A stretch of 24,812 nt of DNA from an uncultured PS1 clade bacterium (GTDB lineage Bacteria > Pseudomonadota > Gammaproteobacteria > PS1 > Pseudothioglobaceae). The first letter of the stretch is position 1. Each line of letters starts with the position of its first letter. Shown here one piece after another: positions 6,480-14,552 of this stretch. The notes under the pieces are model-generated. The model was not told the origin of the DNA. It did no database searches and saw only the letters and a program-made list of their open reading frames with translations. The stretch spans positions 1 to 24,812 of the forward strand of contig CALFDA010000067.1 of assembly GCA_937950605.1 (NCBI GenBank), written 5' to 3'. The position numbers and the translations under genes were made by a program.

Positions 6480-7871
6480 TTAGCAAAGTCTACCACAAAT
6501 CGCGCTCTTTGCCGCAGTGTAGGGGCTGACTAAATGTGTGAACGAGCCTTGCCCTTGACGATTTTCAAAGTTACGATTTGAAGTAGATGCACAGCGCTCA
6601 CCAGCTTCAAGTTTATCAGCATTCATAGCCAAGCACATCGAGCAACCAGCTTCACGCCATTCAAATCCGCTATCTGTAAATATTTTGTCTAAGCCTTCAG
6701 CCTCAGCTTTTTGTTTAATTAGTCCCGAACCAGGTACAACCAGTGCAAGTTTAATATTATCAGCAATCCGTTTGCCTTGCAGAACACCAGCAGCAACGCG
6801 TAAGTCTTCAATACGAGAATTAGTGCAAGAACCAATAAACACCTTGTCAATTTTAATCTCGGATATTTTGGTATCGGCTTTAAGGTGAATGTAATCTAAG
6901 GCATTTTTCCAACTAGTTTTTTGCACAGAATCTTTGGCGTTTTTTGGATTAGGCACACGCCCGTCAATTGCTACCACCATCTCAGGAGAAGTTCCCCAAG
7001 TAACTTGTGGTTTAATATTATTAGCTTGAAAACATAATGTTTTGTCAAACCGCGCATTTGCATCAGAATGTAATGTTTGCCAATATGCAAGTGCTTTATT
7101 CCAGTTTTCACCAGTTGGCGCAAGTGGTCGACCTTTAACGTATTCAATGGTTTTATCATCAACTGCAACTAACCCCACGCGCGCACCTGCTTCAATAGCC
7201 ATATTGCACAATGTCATTCTGCCTTCAACAGACAGTGCTGTAATTGTGCTACCTGTAAATTCAATGGCATAACCTGTGCCTCCCGCAGTGCCGATTTGTC
7301 CAATGATATAAAGCGCGATATCTTTAGCACTAACATGTGGATTGAGTTTGCCATTTACCTCGATTTTGAAGTTTTTTGATTTTGTTTGCCATAGGCAAGC
7401 TGTTGCTAAAACATGCTCGACTTCCGAGGTTCCAATACCAAAGGCTAATGCACCTAATGCACCATGTGTAGAAGTATGTGAATCGCCACAAACAACGCTC
7501 ATACCAGGCAAGGTAGCACCTTGCTCGGGACCAACCACATGTACAATGCCTTGACGAATATCATTCATTGGTATTTCATTAATGCCAAATTTTTTACAGT
7601 TTTTGTCCAGTGTTTGGATTTGCAATTTCGACACAGGGTCCGTAATACCTTCAACACCTAAAGAGCGCTGTGTAGTTGGCACATTATGCTCAGGCACTGC
7701 TAAGTTTGCTTGTACGCGCCATGGCTTTCTACCCGCTATTTCTAAGCCTTCGAAGGCTTGAGGGGAGGTCACTTCATGAATAAGTTGCCGATCAATATAA
7801 ATTAGTGTGCTACCTTTTTCTTCGCACACTATGTGTGTGGACATTAATTTGTCATAAAGTGTTTGTTGCAT
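6480..7871 (-). CDS. leuC: 3-isopropylmalate dehydratase large subunit
   Basis: LeuC carries the [4Fe-4S] cluster of isopropylmalate isomerase and works with LeuD. The 463-residue product is near the usual length (E. coli 466). The three cluster cysteines are at about C349 (GSCTNSR), C410 and C413 (GCSMCLAMN). The substrate-site sequence VVCGDSHTSTHGALGALAFG is present at about residues 127-144. The start ATG at 7871-7869 is the only sensible one. The final residues read SPYTAAKSAICGRLC, which departs from the normal A-x-A-x-x-GHF-x-D tail found in the detached fragment at 5399-5447. The 3' end of the gene has thus been replaced at a recombination junction near 6522. The enzyme is probably still active, because the change affects only the last ~14 residues. 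Confidence 0.95.
   Translation of the reverse strand: MQQTLYDKLMSTHIVCEEKGSTLIYIDRQLIHEVTSPQAFEGLEIAGRKPWRVQANLAVPEHNVPTTQRSLGVEGITDPVSKLQIQTLDKNCKKFGINEIPMNDIRQGIVHVVGPEQGATLPGMSVVCGDSHTSTHGALGALAFGIGTSEVEHVLATACLWQTKSKNFKIEVNGKLNPHVSAKDIALYIIGQIGTAGGTGYAIEFTGSTITALSVEGRMTLCNMAIEAGARVGLVAVDDKTIEYVKGRPLAPTGENWNKALAYWQTLHSDANARFDKTLCFQANNIKPQVTWGTSPEMVVAIDGRVPNPKNAKDSVQKTSWKNALDYIHLKADTKISEIKIDKVFIGSCTNSRIEDLRVAAGVLQGKRIADNIKLALVVPGSGLIKQKAEAEGLDKIFTDSGFEWREAGCSMCLAMNADKLEAGERCASTSNRNFENRQGQGSFTHLVSPYTAAKSAICGRLC
6523..6648 (+). repeat. 126-bp leuC direct repeat, copy 2 (within intact leuC)
   Basis: Same-orientation partner of 5448-5573, with 3 mismatches. It covers the leuC codons from the Cys410 region to the Pro450 region. 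Recombination between the copies would delete 1075 bases and restore an ordinary leuC-leuD pair. Confidence 0.93.
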
Positions 7872-7932
7872 TGTTGCTTAACTTGATAAAATTAGCCATT
7901 TTACATTACTTACTTGATTTTAGTAATTTTGC
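7872..7932. promoter_or_regulatory. Divergent leuC / amidotransferase intergenic region
   Basis: These 61 bases separate two divergently transcribed genes and must hold or adjoin both start signals. For the plus strand, TTGATA at 7883-7888 and TACTTA at 7907-7912 are 18 bases apart, a weak sigma-70-like pair. I see no Shine-Dalgarno sequence before the amidotransferase ATG. No leucine leader peptide or attenuator could be seen before leuC. Confidence 0.3.
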
Positions 7933-9699
7933 ATGTGTGGACTGTGTGGACAATTTAGGTTTGACCAACAAGCAGTTAAAGCGCAAGATTTGCAGTCCAT
8001 GATGCAAAAAATTGCACATAGAGGTCCTGATTATAGTGATGTTTGGTTAAATCAAAATATAGGTTTCGGACATCAAAGACTTAGTATTATTGATTTGTCT
8101 AATCATGCGCATCAACCGATGGTAGATAAGGCTTTAGGCTTAACCTTGGTGTTTAATGGTGCAATTTATAATTATAAATCTTTGCGTCAAACATTAGCTA
8201 AACAGGGCTATTGGTTTTTTTCTAACTCGGATACAGAAGTTATTCTTAAATCCTATCACAAATGGGGTGCAGATTGCGTGCAACATTTAGATGGAATGTT
8301 TGCTTTTTGCATTTACGATGGCGAAAAGTTGTTTGTCGCGCGTGATAGAATGGGTATTAAGCCATTGTATTTCAATCTTACAAATCAAGCTTTTAGTTTT
8401 GCATCTAATATACAGGCGTTAATAACATTGGGTGTTAATAACGTTATTAATTCAGTAGCATTACAACAACAATTATCCTTACATGGAGTTGTGCCAGCAC
8501 CAAATACTATTTTGCGTGGTGTGAACAAGGTTAAACCTGCTACCACATTGAGTATTGACAACAAGGGCAAAATTGTTGAAAAAACCTATTGGCAGCCCAA
8601 AGCACAAAGATTAGGCTTAACAGATGATGCCTATTTGGAAAAAACCCATGAACTCTTGATAAATGCCGTTAATAAAAGAATGTTAGCAACAGATGTGCCT
8701 ATAGGGGTGTTGCTTTCAGGCGGGCTAGACTCTTCTCTTTTGGTGGGGCTTTTGCATACAGCGGGATACAAAAAAATTCGCACTTTTTCAATTGGTTTTG
8801 AGGATATCGACGATGAAGCAGGTTCGGAATTTGAATATTCTGACCAAATAGTTAAAAAATTCAACACTCAACATGAAAAGATCAAGGTGAATAATGCGCA
8901 AGTTTTATCGCGATTATCAGAAGCGGTATCGCATATGGCAGAACCAATGGTAGGACAAGACGCTGTGGCATTTTATTTATTATCTGAACAGGTATCAAAG
9001 CATGTCAAGGTGGTACTCTCTGGACAAGGTGCTGATGAAGCATTTGCTGGATATTTTTGGTATCCGCGCATGCAAAGCGAATCAGGTGCTGAGTTTGAAA
9101 GATTTGCCAAACATTATATTGATCGGACATATGCAGAATATCTACAAACTATCAATACCAACTATCACACAGGCAATCACACGCAAGATTGGATAAATAA
9201 AGAATTTAGCAAACCAAATACAGAAGAATTTATGGATAAGGTTTTGCGCACCGATATTACACGCTTGATTGTTGATGATCCGCTAAAACGTGTTGACAAT
9301 ATGACAATGGCATGGGGTTTAGAAGCACGCGTGCCTTTTATGGATACGCATTTGGTTGAGCACGCACTAAGTATGCCACCAAGTCTAAAAATGCGTGATA
9401 AAGGGAAATATCCGCTCAAGCAGATTGCCCGTGGATTATTGTCTAATAGCGTGATTAACCGAAAAAAAGGATATTTTCCCATGCCCGCACTTAAATATGT
9501 GCGTGGTGAGTTTTTAGACTTTATGGCAGATATTCTGAATTCTAGTGCTTGTATTAATCGGGGTATTTACAATCAAGCGATGATACAAAAAATCATCAAT
9601 CAGCCCGAACAATACATGACAGCACTAAATGGTTCAAGGCTTTGGCACTTAGCATTATTGGAATATTGGCTACAAATTAACATTGATAATCACACATAA
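7933..9699 (+). CDS. Glutamine-dependent amidotransferase, asparagine synthetase family, N-acetylglutaminylglutamine-amide type
   Basis: The 588-residue protein has an N-terminal Ntn glutaminase domain starting MCGLCGQ, with Cys2 as nucleophile. A C-terminal ATP-pyrophosphatase domain has the P-loop SGGLDSS at about 262-268. Several stretches, FSIGFEDIDDEAGSEFEYSD, PMVGQDAVAFYLLSEQVSKH, SGQGADEAFAGYFWYP and KRVDNMTMAWGLEARVPFMD, fit the amidotransferase of the N-acetylglutaminylglutamine-amide (NAGGN) osmolyte pathway better than standard AsnB. That enzyme normally lies beside the ATP-grasp/GNAT synthetase ngg, but the next gene here is rnhA, and ngg is not in the window. It may therefore make NAGGN with a distant partner, or serve as the cell's asparagine synthetase. 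The ATG at 7933 is fixed because the catalytic Cys must follow the initiator Met. It is transcribed away from leuC. Confidence 0.85.
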   Translation: MCGLCGQFRFDQQAVKAQDLQSMMQKIAHRGPDYSDVWLNQNIGFGHQRLSIIDLSNHAHQPMVDKALGLTLVFNGAIYNYKSLRQTLAKQGYWFFSNSDTEVILKSYHKWGADCVQHLDGMFAFCIYDGEKLFVARDRMGIKPLYFNLTNQAFSFASNIQALITLGVNNVINSVALQQQLSLHGVVPAPNTILRGVNKVKPATTLSIDNKGKIVEKTYWQPKAQRLGLTDDAYLEKTHELLINAVNKRMLATDVPIGVLLSGGLDSSLLVGLLHTAGYKKIRTFSIGFEDIDDEAGSEFEYSDQIVKKFNTQHEKIKVNNAQVLSRLSEAVSHMAEPMVGQDAVAFYLLSEQVSKHVKVVLSGQGADEAFAGYFWYPRMQSESGAEFERFAKHYIDRTYAEYLQTINTNYHTGNHTQDWINKEFSKPNTEEFMDKVLRTDITRLIVDDPLKRVDNMTMAWGLEARVPFMDTHLVEHALSMPPSLKMRDKGKYPLKQIARGLLSNSVINRKKGYFPMPALKYVRGEFLDFMADILNSSACINRGIYNQAMIQKIINQPEQYMTALNGSRLWHLALLEYWLQINIDNHT

Positions 9700-9776
9700 A
9701 ATGGTAAAAATTGCATACACTCTTTTATCAATATTAATTTACGAGTGATTAAAGAGCTAGTAAATAATGGGTAAAC

Positions 9777-10439
9777 ATGTCGTCGGTAACAAACATGAAA
9801 GACAAAAACATTGTAAATGTTCGATTTAAAATTGACTTAGATGAGCGTAGATTGATTGACAAGCTAGCGGAAGATAGCGGTTTTGTCGCATATAGCAAAA
9901 AAGTCAAATACATAATTAATCAATATGCTAATTTAGTGCAACAGCAACAAATTACACCGCATGAATCGAGAGCCAAACGCAAGACATCAGATTCCAGCAC
10001 AAACCAGCCATTGGATAAAATTATTATTTATACCGATGGGGGTTGTCGTGGGAATCCTGGTATTGGCGGTTGGGGGGCGTGGTTACGCTATGGTAAGCAT
10101 GAAAAAAAACTCAATGGTGCACAGCAAAACACCACTAACAATCGCATGGAACTTATGGCTTGTATCAAAGCACTAGAATCACTCAAATTAAAAAAGCCTA
10201 TTGATTTATACACCGATTCAAGATACGTCAAAGACGGCATCACTCAGTGGATTATCCAGTGGAAGAAAAAAGACTGGAAAAGAAAAAAACAACCTGTCAA
10301 AAATGCAGATTTATGGAAAAAACTCGATAAACTCAACCAAAAACACCAAGTATCTTGGTTTTGGGTTAAAGGTCATAGCGGGCAAAAAGGCAATGATATA
10401 GCGGATTTGCTAGCTAATCAAGCAATGGATAACCTTTGA
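9777..10439 (+). CDS. rnhA: Ribonuclease HI with ribbon-helix-helix-like N-terminal extension
   Basis: RNase HI cuts the RNA strand of RNA-DNA hybrids and helps clear R-loops and primers. Residues ~80-220 form the whole catalytic domain, with active-site D87 (YTDGG), E125 (NNRMEL), D147 (YTDSRYV), H200 (KGHSG) and D207 (GNDIAD). E. coli RNase HI is 155 residues, so this 220-residue protein has about 75 extra at the N-terminus. The first ~55 read as a strand (NIVNVRFKID) followed by two helices, the order of a ribbon-helix-helix DNA-binding fold. A Gln/Ser/Thr-rich linker follows. The fold assignment is inference from pattern. Alternative starts are the ATG at 9795 or loss of the extension, but the frame is continuous with no better internal start near residue 75. 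Only a weak ribosome site is visible. It is convergent with murB. Confidence 0.92.
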   Translation: MSSVTNMKDKNIVNVRFKIDLDERRLIDKLAEDSGFVAYSKKVKYIINQYANLVQQQQITPHESRAKRKTSDSSTNQPLDKIIIYTDGGCRGNPGIGGWGAWLRYGKHEKKLNGAQQNTTNNRMELMACIKALESLKLKKPIDLYTDSRYVKDGITQWIIQWKKKDWKRKKQPVKNADLWKKLDKLNQKHQVSWFWVKGHSGQKGNDIADLLANQAMDNL

Positions 10440-10474
10440 GTTAAAATTATTGTAAAACTCTATTTTTAAAAGTC

Positions 10475-11308
10475 TCACACTATTACCACTTCGGTTTCTA
10501 AATTAATATTAAACTTGGATTGGACAGTGTGTTGGATATGTTGAATGAGGTTTTCAATATCATCGCTACTAGCATGGTTTTGATTGATAATATAGTTAGC
10601 ATGTTTAATAGACACGCAAGCACCACCTATGCAATAACCCTTTAAGCCGCTATCTTCAATCAGTTTTGCAGCAAAATGATTAGTTGGATTTTTAAATACA
10701 CTGCCACAACTTGCTTGCCCCACAGGTTGTGTATCATTGCGTTTTTTTAACAAAGTTTTGGCATCTTGTTGTTTATTAGTTTGTGAGAATGTTAAATTTG
10801 CACCAATAAAATATTCACCCTTATGTTTTGGTTCTACCTTTCTATAACCAATACTAAATTCATCGGGGCTACGTTTAAAAACTTGTCCTAAAATATTGAT
10901 AGTCATAACAGAATCCACATAACTCCAAATTTCAAAACCAAAAGCCCCAGAGTTCATTGCCAATGCACCGCCAACACTGCCAGGGATTGCACTTAAAAAT
11001 TCACTGCCATACAAACCTTGAGATTCGCAAAATCGAGAAAGTTTTGCTAGTGTAACTCCAGCGTCTGCACAAATAATACTATCGTTGATATTGAGTTGAT
11101 TAAGTTGCGTGAGTTTAATAACAACCCCAAAAAATCCTCTATCGCGCACCAACAAATTGCTACCTAGTCCCAACATTAATATAGGTTTTTGATTATTTTT
11201 TAAAAAATTAGATAATTCATTTAGTGTTTGAGGAATAAAAAAATCTTGCGCAGGACCGCCCGCTCTAAGCGAGCAGTGTTTACTCATAGACTCGTTATGA
11301 ATTAGCAT
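10475..11308 (-). CDS. murB: UDP-N-acetylenolpyruvoylglucosamine reductase
   Basis: MurB uses FAD and NADPH to reduce the enolpyruvyl group, giving UDP-N-acetylmuramic acid for peptidoglycan. The 277-residue size fits the shorter type II MurB (E. coli's type I is 342). The FAD-binding segment includes LGLGSNLLVRD and AIPGSVGGALAMNSGAF. The catalytic Arg lies in IGYRK, the proton-donor Ser in SCGSVFKNP, and the Glu in LETEVVIV at the C-terminus. The ATG lies inside the 3' end of murC (14-base overlap), so the two are translationally coupled. It is the last gene of the ispD-ispF-murC-murB group. No clear terminator lies between it and rnhA. Confidence 0.96.
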   Translation of the reverse strand: MLIHNESMSKHCSLRAGGPAQDFFIPQTLNELSNFLKNNQKPILMLGLGSNLLVRDRGFFGVVIKLTQLNQLNINDSIICADAGVTLAKLSRFCESQGLYGSEFLSAIPGSVGGALAMNSGAFGFEIWSYVDSVMTINILGQVFKRSPDEFSIGYRKVEPKHKGEYFIGANLTFSQTNKQQDAKTLLKKRNDTQPVGQASCGSVFKNPTNHFAAKLIEDSGLKGYCIGGACVSIKHANYIINQNHASSDDIENLIQHIQHTVQSKFNINLETEVVIV

Positions 11309-12710
11309 ATTTTTTAATAATAGGCTTGGATAAAGTATGAATATCGCCCGCCCCTAACGTTAGCACAATATCATCGCTTTTAATAATATTAGGCAAAATT
11401 TTCAGCGCCTCTTTGGTGTTTTTAACGACTATCGGATTCAGCGAAGAGTGTTGCCGAATACTATTTGCCAGAGTGTTAGAATTAATATTAGCGATTGGAC
11501 GCTCGCTAGCAGGATAAACTTCAAGCAAAACCAATGTATCCGCTTTAGACAACACTTGAGAAAAATCATCAAATAAATCTCGTGTTCTTGAATAACGATG
11601 TGGTTGAAAAATAACCACTAATTTTTTGTTTTTATAAGTGTTTTTTAGACTATCAAAAACCGCCAAAATCTCATTAGGATGATGCCCGTAATCATCATAT
11701 AGAGTGATTTTATGGTCGTTAATGATGATCTCTCCGTGATAATCTAGGCGGCGCTCAACTCCGCCAAAACTTTTTAGTGCGCTTTGAATAATATCGACAT
11801 CAATACCTAATTCGCCAGCCACACCAATTGCTGCCAGGGTATTAAGAATATTGTGCTTTCCAATAATATTTAGGGTAGCCTCAAAAAATTGGTTTTTAGG
11901 GGCGTAAATCACTTCAAAATGCATTTTTCTATCAGATTGACTAATATTTATTGCCCGAATATCAACCCCATTAGCAAAACCATAAGTGATTATAGGACGG
12001 TGAATCTTGCTAAGTATATTTTGCACACCAACATCATCTGCACATAATATGCAAGCACCATAAAAAGGCAGATTAGAGGTGAAATTAATAAAAGCACTAG
12101 TTAGTTTATTGTAATCATTGTCATAGGTACCCATATGGTCTTGGTCAATATTAGTAATGACGCTTAGCATAGGCTGTAACAATAAAAAAGAGGCATCAGA
12201 TTCATCAGCCTCAGCAACCAAATAATCACTTCCCCCTAGCTTTGCATTAATGCCACTAGAATTTAAGACACCGCCAACGATATAGGTTGGATCAAGTTGA
12301 GCAGTATTTAGAATGTGGGTGATTAAACTAGTGGTAGTGGTTTTTCCATGAGTGCCTGCAACCGCAATGCCAAAACGAAAACGCATAATTTCAGCCAACA
12401 TTTCCGCCCTAGGGACAATCGGAATATTGTCCTTTTGCGCTTTAACAAGTTCTGGATTTTTTTGCTCAATAGCACTAGAAACAACCACGGCATCAACGTC
12501 TTCTACATTATTTTGCTGATGTTTATCAAAAATTTTACAGCCCAATTTTTGTAAACGCCTAGTAATATCACTTGAATTTAAATCCGAACCCGAAATATGG
12601 TAACCCAAATTATGCAATACTTCGGCAATACCACTCATGCCTGAACCGCCAATACCAATAAAATGGATTTTTTTGATTCTAGAACTAAAGGCAGGCAATA
12701 AATTGTTCAT
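11295..12710 (-). CDS. murC: UDP-N-acetylmuramate--L-alanine ligase
   Basis: MurC adds L-alanine to UDP-MurNAc with ATP, the first step of the stem peptide. The 471-residue product starts with a Rossmann-like domain (IHFIGIGGSGMSGIAEVL at about 15-32). The ATP loop GTHGKTTTT lies at about 119-127, and AEADESDASF and DDYGHHPNEI are present further on. Its ATG overlaps the ispF stop by 4 bases, and its own 3' end contains the murB start. In many gammaproteobacteria murC sits in the dcw cluster with ddl and ftsQ, but here it is coupled to isoprenoid genes. That arrangement ties undecaprenyl-precursor supply to wall synthesis in one transcript, which is inference from position. Confidence 0.97.
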   Translation of the reverse strand: MNNLLPAFSSRIKKIHFIGIGGSGMSGIAEVLHNLGYHISGSDLNSSDITRRLQKLGCKIFDKHQQNNVEDVDAVVVSSAIEQKNPELVKAQKDNIPIVPRAEMLAEIMRFRFGIAVAGTHGKTTTTSLITHILNTAQLDPTYIVGGVLNSSGINAKLGGSDYLVAEADESDASFLLLQPMLSVITNIDQDHMGTYDNDYNKLTSAFINFTSNLPFYGACILCADDVGVQNILSKIHRPIITYGFANGVDIRAINISQSDRKMHFEVIYAPKNQFFEATLNIIGKHNILNTLAAIGVAGELGIDVDIIQSALKSFGGVERRLDYHGEIIINDHKITLYDDYGHHPNEILAVFDSLKNTYKNKKLVVIFQPHRYSRTRDLFDDFSQVLSKADTLVLLEVYPASERPIANINSNTLANSIRQHSSLNPIVVKNTKEALKILPNIIKSDDIVLTLGAGDIHTLSKPIIKKYANS

Positions 12711-13183
12711 GGTTTTGAAACGCTAATAATGCTTAATACTTGAATACCCCTGCCTTTGCCAAAATCGGTTAAACCCTCGCCTGTAGTGGCGGTAATACCC
12801 ACATCTTCGACTTTAATGCCAATCAAGTTAGCAATATTAGCTTTCATTTTTGCTATTTTTGGCGAAATTTTAGGGCTTAGGCATTCAATTGAAATGGCAA
12901 TATGGTTAATTGTCCACCCCTTTAATTCTTGCAGTGCAAGTTTTAAATATTCGGCACTATTGGTAATATTTTGTTGGCAAAGTTCATCAGCCTTAGTGCC
13001 AAGAATATTTTTTCCAGTGATTGAAGATATAGCATTAGTAATTGAATGTAGTACCACATCTGCATCACTATTGCCTTTCAACCCTTTAGCATGGATAAAT
13101 TCAACCCCCCCTAAAATCAATGGTTTGTTGTTTTCGTGCTCAAAAGCGTGGGAGTCTTGTCCGATACCTGTTTTAATTTTCAC
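12707..13183 (-). CDS. ispF: 2-C-methyl-D-erythritol 2,4-cyclodiphosphate synthase, divergent form
   Basis: IspF closes the cyclodiphosphate ring in the non-mevalonate (MEP) isoprenoid pathway. The 158-residue size is normal. The metal-binding Asp and His are in GIGQDSHAF near the start and the third ligand His in SDADVVLHSITNAI. The C-terminal ATTGEGLTDFGKGRGI fits the family's T-T-x-E-x-L and G-x-G-x-G-I region. The usual middle motif D-I-G-x-x-F-P-D-T-D is replaced by NILGTKADELCQQ, so it belongs to a less common branch of the family. Gene order supports the call: it lies between ispD and murC with 4-base overlaps on both sides. Confidence 0.88.
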   Translation of the reverse strand: MKIKTGIGQDSHAFEHENNKPLILGGVEFIHAKGLKGNSDADVVLHSITNAISSITGKNILGTKADELCQQNITNSAEYLKLALQELKGWTINHIAISIECLSPKISPKIAKMKANIANLIGIKVEDVGITATTGEGLTDFGKGRGIQVLSIISVSKP

Positions 13184-13884
13184 TCTTGGTTGTGTTTAAG
13201 ATAAAAATTTGCCAATGCTAAATCTTCCTCTGTGGTGATTTTTAAATTATTTTTACTTGATTCAACCAACACAGAACTCAAACCTAAATGCTCAATGCTA
13301 TTCGCTTCATCGGTAATAAATAAATTATTTTTTACCACATTCTCTAATGCTTCCGATAATACCGAAAAACGATACATTTGTGGGGTTTGTGCTTGCCAAA
13401 GTTTGAATCTGTCGAGTGTAGATGTTGCAATATTGCCATCAGACTTTTTGATAGTATCCACTACCCGTGTTGCTAACAGACCACCGACAGGATTATCTTT
13501 GAGTTGGGTTATAAGGTTTTGCACTTCGCTAGCTTTCACGCAAGGTCGAACAGCATCATGCACTAATACCCAATCATTGTCTTTGGCAAAAGGACGCAAT
13601 AACTTTAATGCCGCAATAACAGAATGGAAACGCTCTTTGCCACCAATAGCAGTTGCTAGTATTTTTTTGTGCCGAGCAAAATTTGAGTGTTTAAAATTGC
13701 TATCATTTTTAGCAATGGCAATTACACAACCTTTTATTTGCTTAATATTTAATAAAGTTTTAAGGGTTTGGTCAAGCACACTCAAACCATTTTCTAATTT
13801 AAGATATTGCTTAGGTTGCCCCGCGTTCATGCGTGAACCAATACCACTTGCAGGTACAATAAGAAAATGTTGAGCAGTTGTCAT
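13180..13884 (-). CDS. ispD: 2-C-methyl-D-erythritol 4-phosphate cytidylyltransferase
   Basis: IspD joins CTP and methylerythritol phosphate in the MEP pathway. The 234-residue product has the nucleotide-binding start VPASGIGSRMNAGQPKQYL at about 10-28. The motif GGKERFHSV is near 80, VHDAVRPCV near 108, and DEANSIEHLG near the C-terminus. All are hallmarks of the family. It is first in the ispD-ispF-murC-murB run, and its stop overlaps the ispF start by 4 bases. An AGG element 11 bases before the ATG is a weak ribosome site. The 159 bases upstream separate it from the lipoprotein gene and presumably hold its promoter. Confidence 0.96.
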   Translation of the reverse strand: MTTAQHFLIVPASGIGSRMNAGQPKQYLKLENGLSVLDQTLKTLLNIKQIKGCVIAIAKNDSNFKHSNFARHKKILATAIGGKERFHSVIAALKLLRPFAKDNDWVLVHDAVRPCVKASEVQNLITQLKDNPVGGLLATRVVDTIKKSDGNIATSTLDRFKLWQAQTPQMYRFSVLSEALENVVKNNLFITDEANSIEHLGLSSVLVESSKNNLKITTEEDLALANFYLKHNQE

Positions 13885-14043
13885 ATTGCAAAAAACCTAA
13901 CTTTAAAATTCTAATTTAGTTTGGATTTTATTTTATTACATGAATATGAATAAAATGTTTCTGCTCTCTAAGAAATATTTGATTTATTTATTGTTTGTTG
14001 CTTTTGAATCTATTCTGTGTTAGGTTCCATCATAGTTTCAAAA

Positions 14044-14529
14044 TTATTGATTTGTTCTCATAAGAATTGCTATGTAAATTTTTTCAAAAATTCTTTGATA
14101 AAATTTTGTATCTTCTACTGGTACAGAATTTTGGAAATCAGAATATACAGACTTTTGATGATTAACAAAGTTTAATCTAACAGCAACTTTTTTGGCTGAC
14201 ATACTCTCAATAAATGCTGTTGCTTTTGTATGTTCCACATAATCTACAGCAAATAGAAAATTAACTTTTCTTTGAATACTCTCAGGGCTTGAGGCAGTAA
14301 TAAAACCAGTGCCAGCGTCTGCTGATGTAACAGTGTAACCTTTATCTTGAAATACCGATAAAGTTGCATTAAATACTGTCTGATAGGGTGCGTCAAACTC
14401 TCTTTTCTGCATGGCTTGCAACTCTAAACTGGTTTTTGTTGGTTTATAATTTTTTTGTAGACCTGCGCAACCAAACACAAAAATAGTTAGTACAAATATT
14501 GTCAATATTTTTATTTTATTTTTAAACAT
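14044..14529 (-). CDS. Predicted lipoprotein of unknown function
   Basis: The 161-residue protein starts with a basic n-region, a hydrophobic stretch and the lipobox FVFGC, placing the modified Cys at residue 21. It is therefore probably lipid-anchored after export. The mature part begins with a Thr/Lys/Gln-rich linker. It then reads REFDAPYQTVFNATLSVFQD and GYTVTSADAGTGFITAS, a pattern I recall from uncharacterised outer-membrane lipoproteins, but I cannot assign a role. An AAGGAG ribosome site lies 7 bases before the ATG. It is preceded by a possible 34-residue ORF on the same strand and followed by 159 non-coding bases before ispD. Confidence 0.8.
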   Translation of the reverse strand: MFKNKIKILTIFVLTIFVFGCAGLQKNYKPTKTSLELQAMQKREFDAPYQTVFNATLSVFQDKGYTVTSADAGTGFITASSPESIQRKVNFLFAVDYVEHTKATAFIESMSAKKVAVRLNFVNHQKSVYSDFQNSVPVEDTKFYQRIFEKIYIAILMRTNQ

Positions 14530-14552
14530 AATTTACTCCTTAATACAAAAAA

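Noticed and set aside
13921..13955. A/T-rich inverted repeat between the lipoprotein gene and ispD as a terminator
   Set aside because: The stem is only A-T pairs with a long loop and no T-run that would make it convincing.
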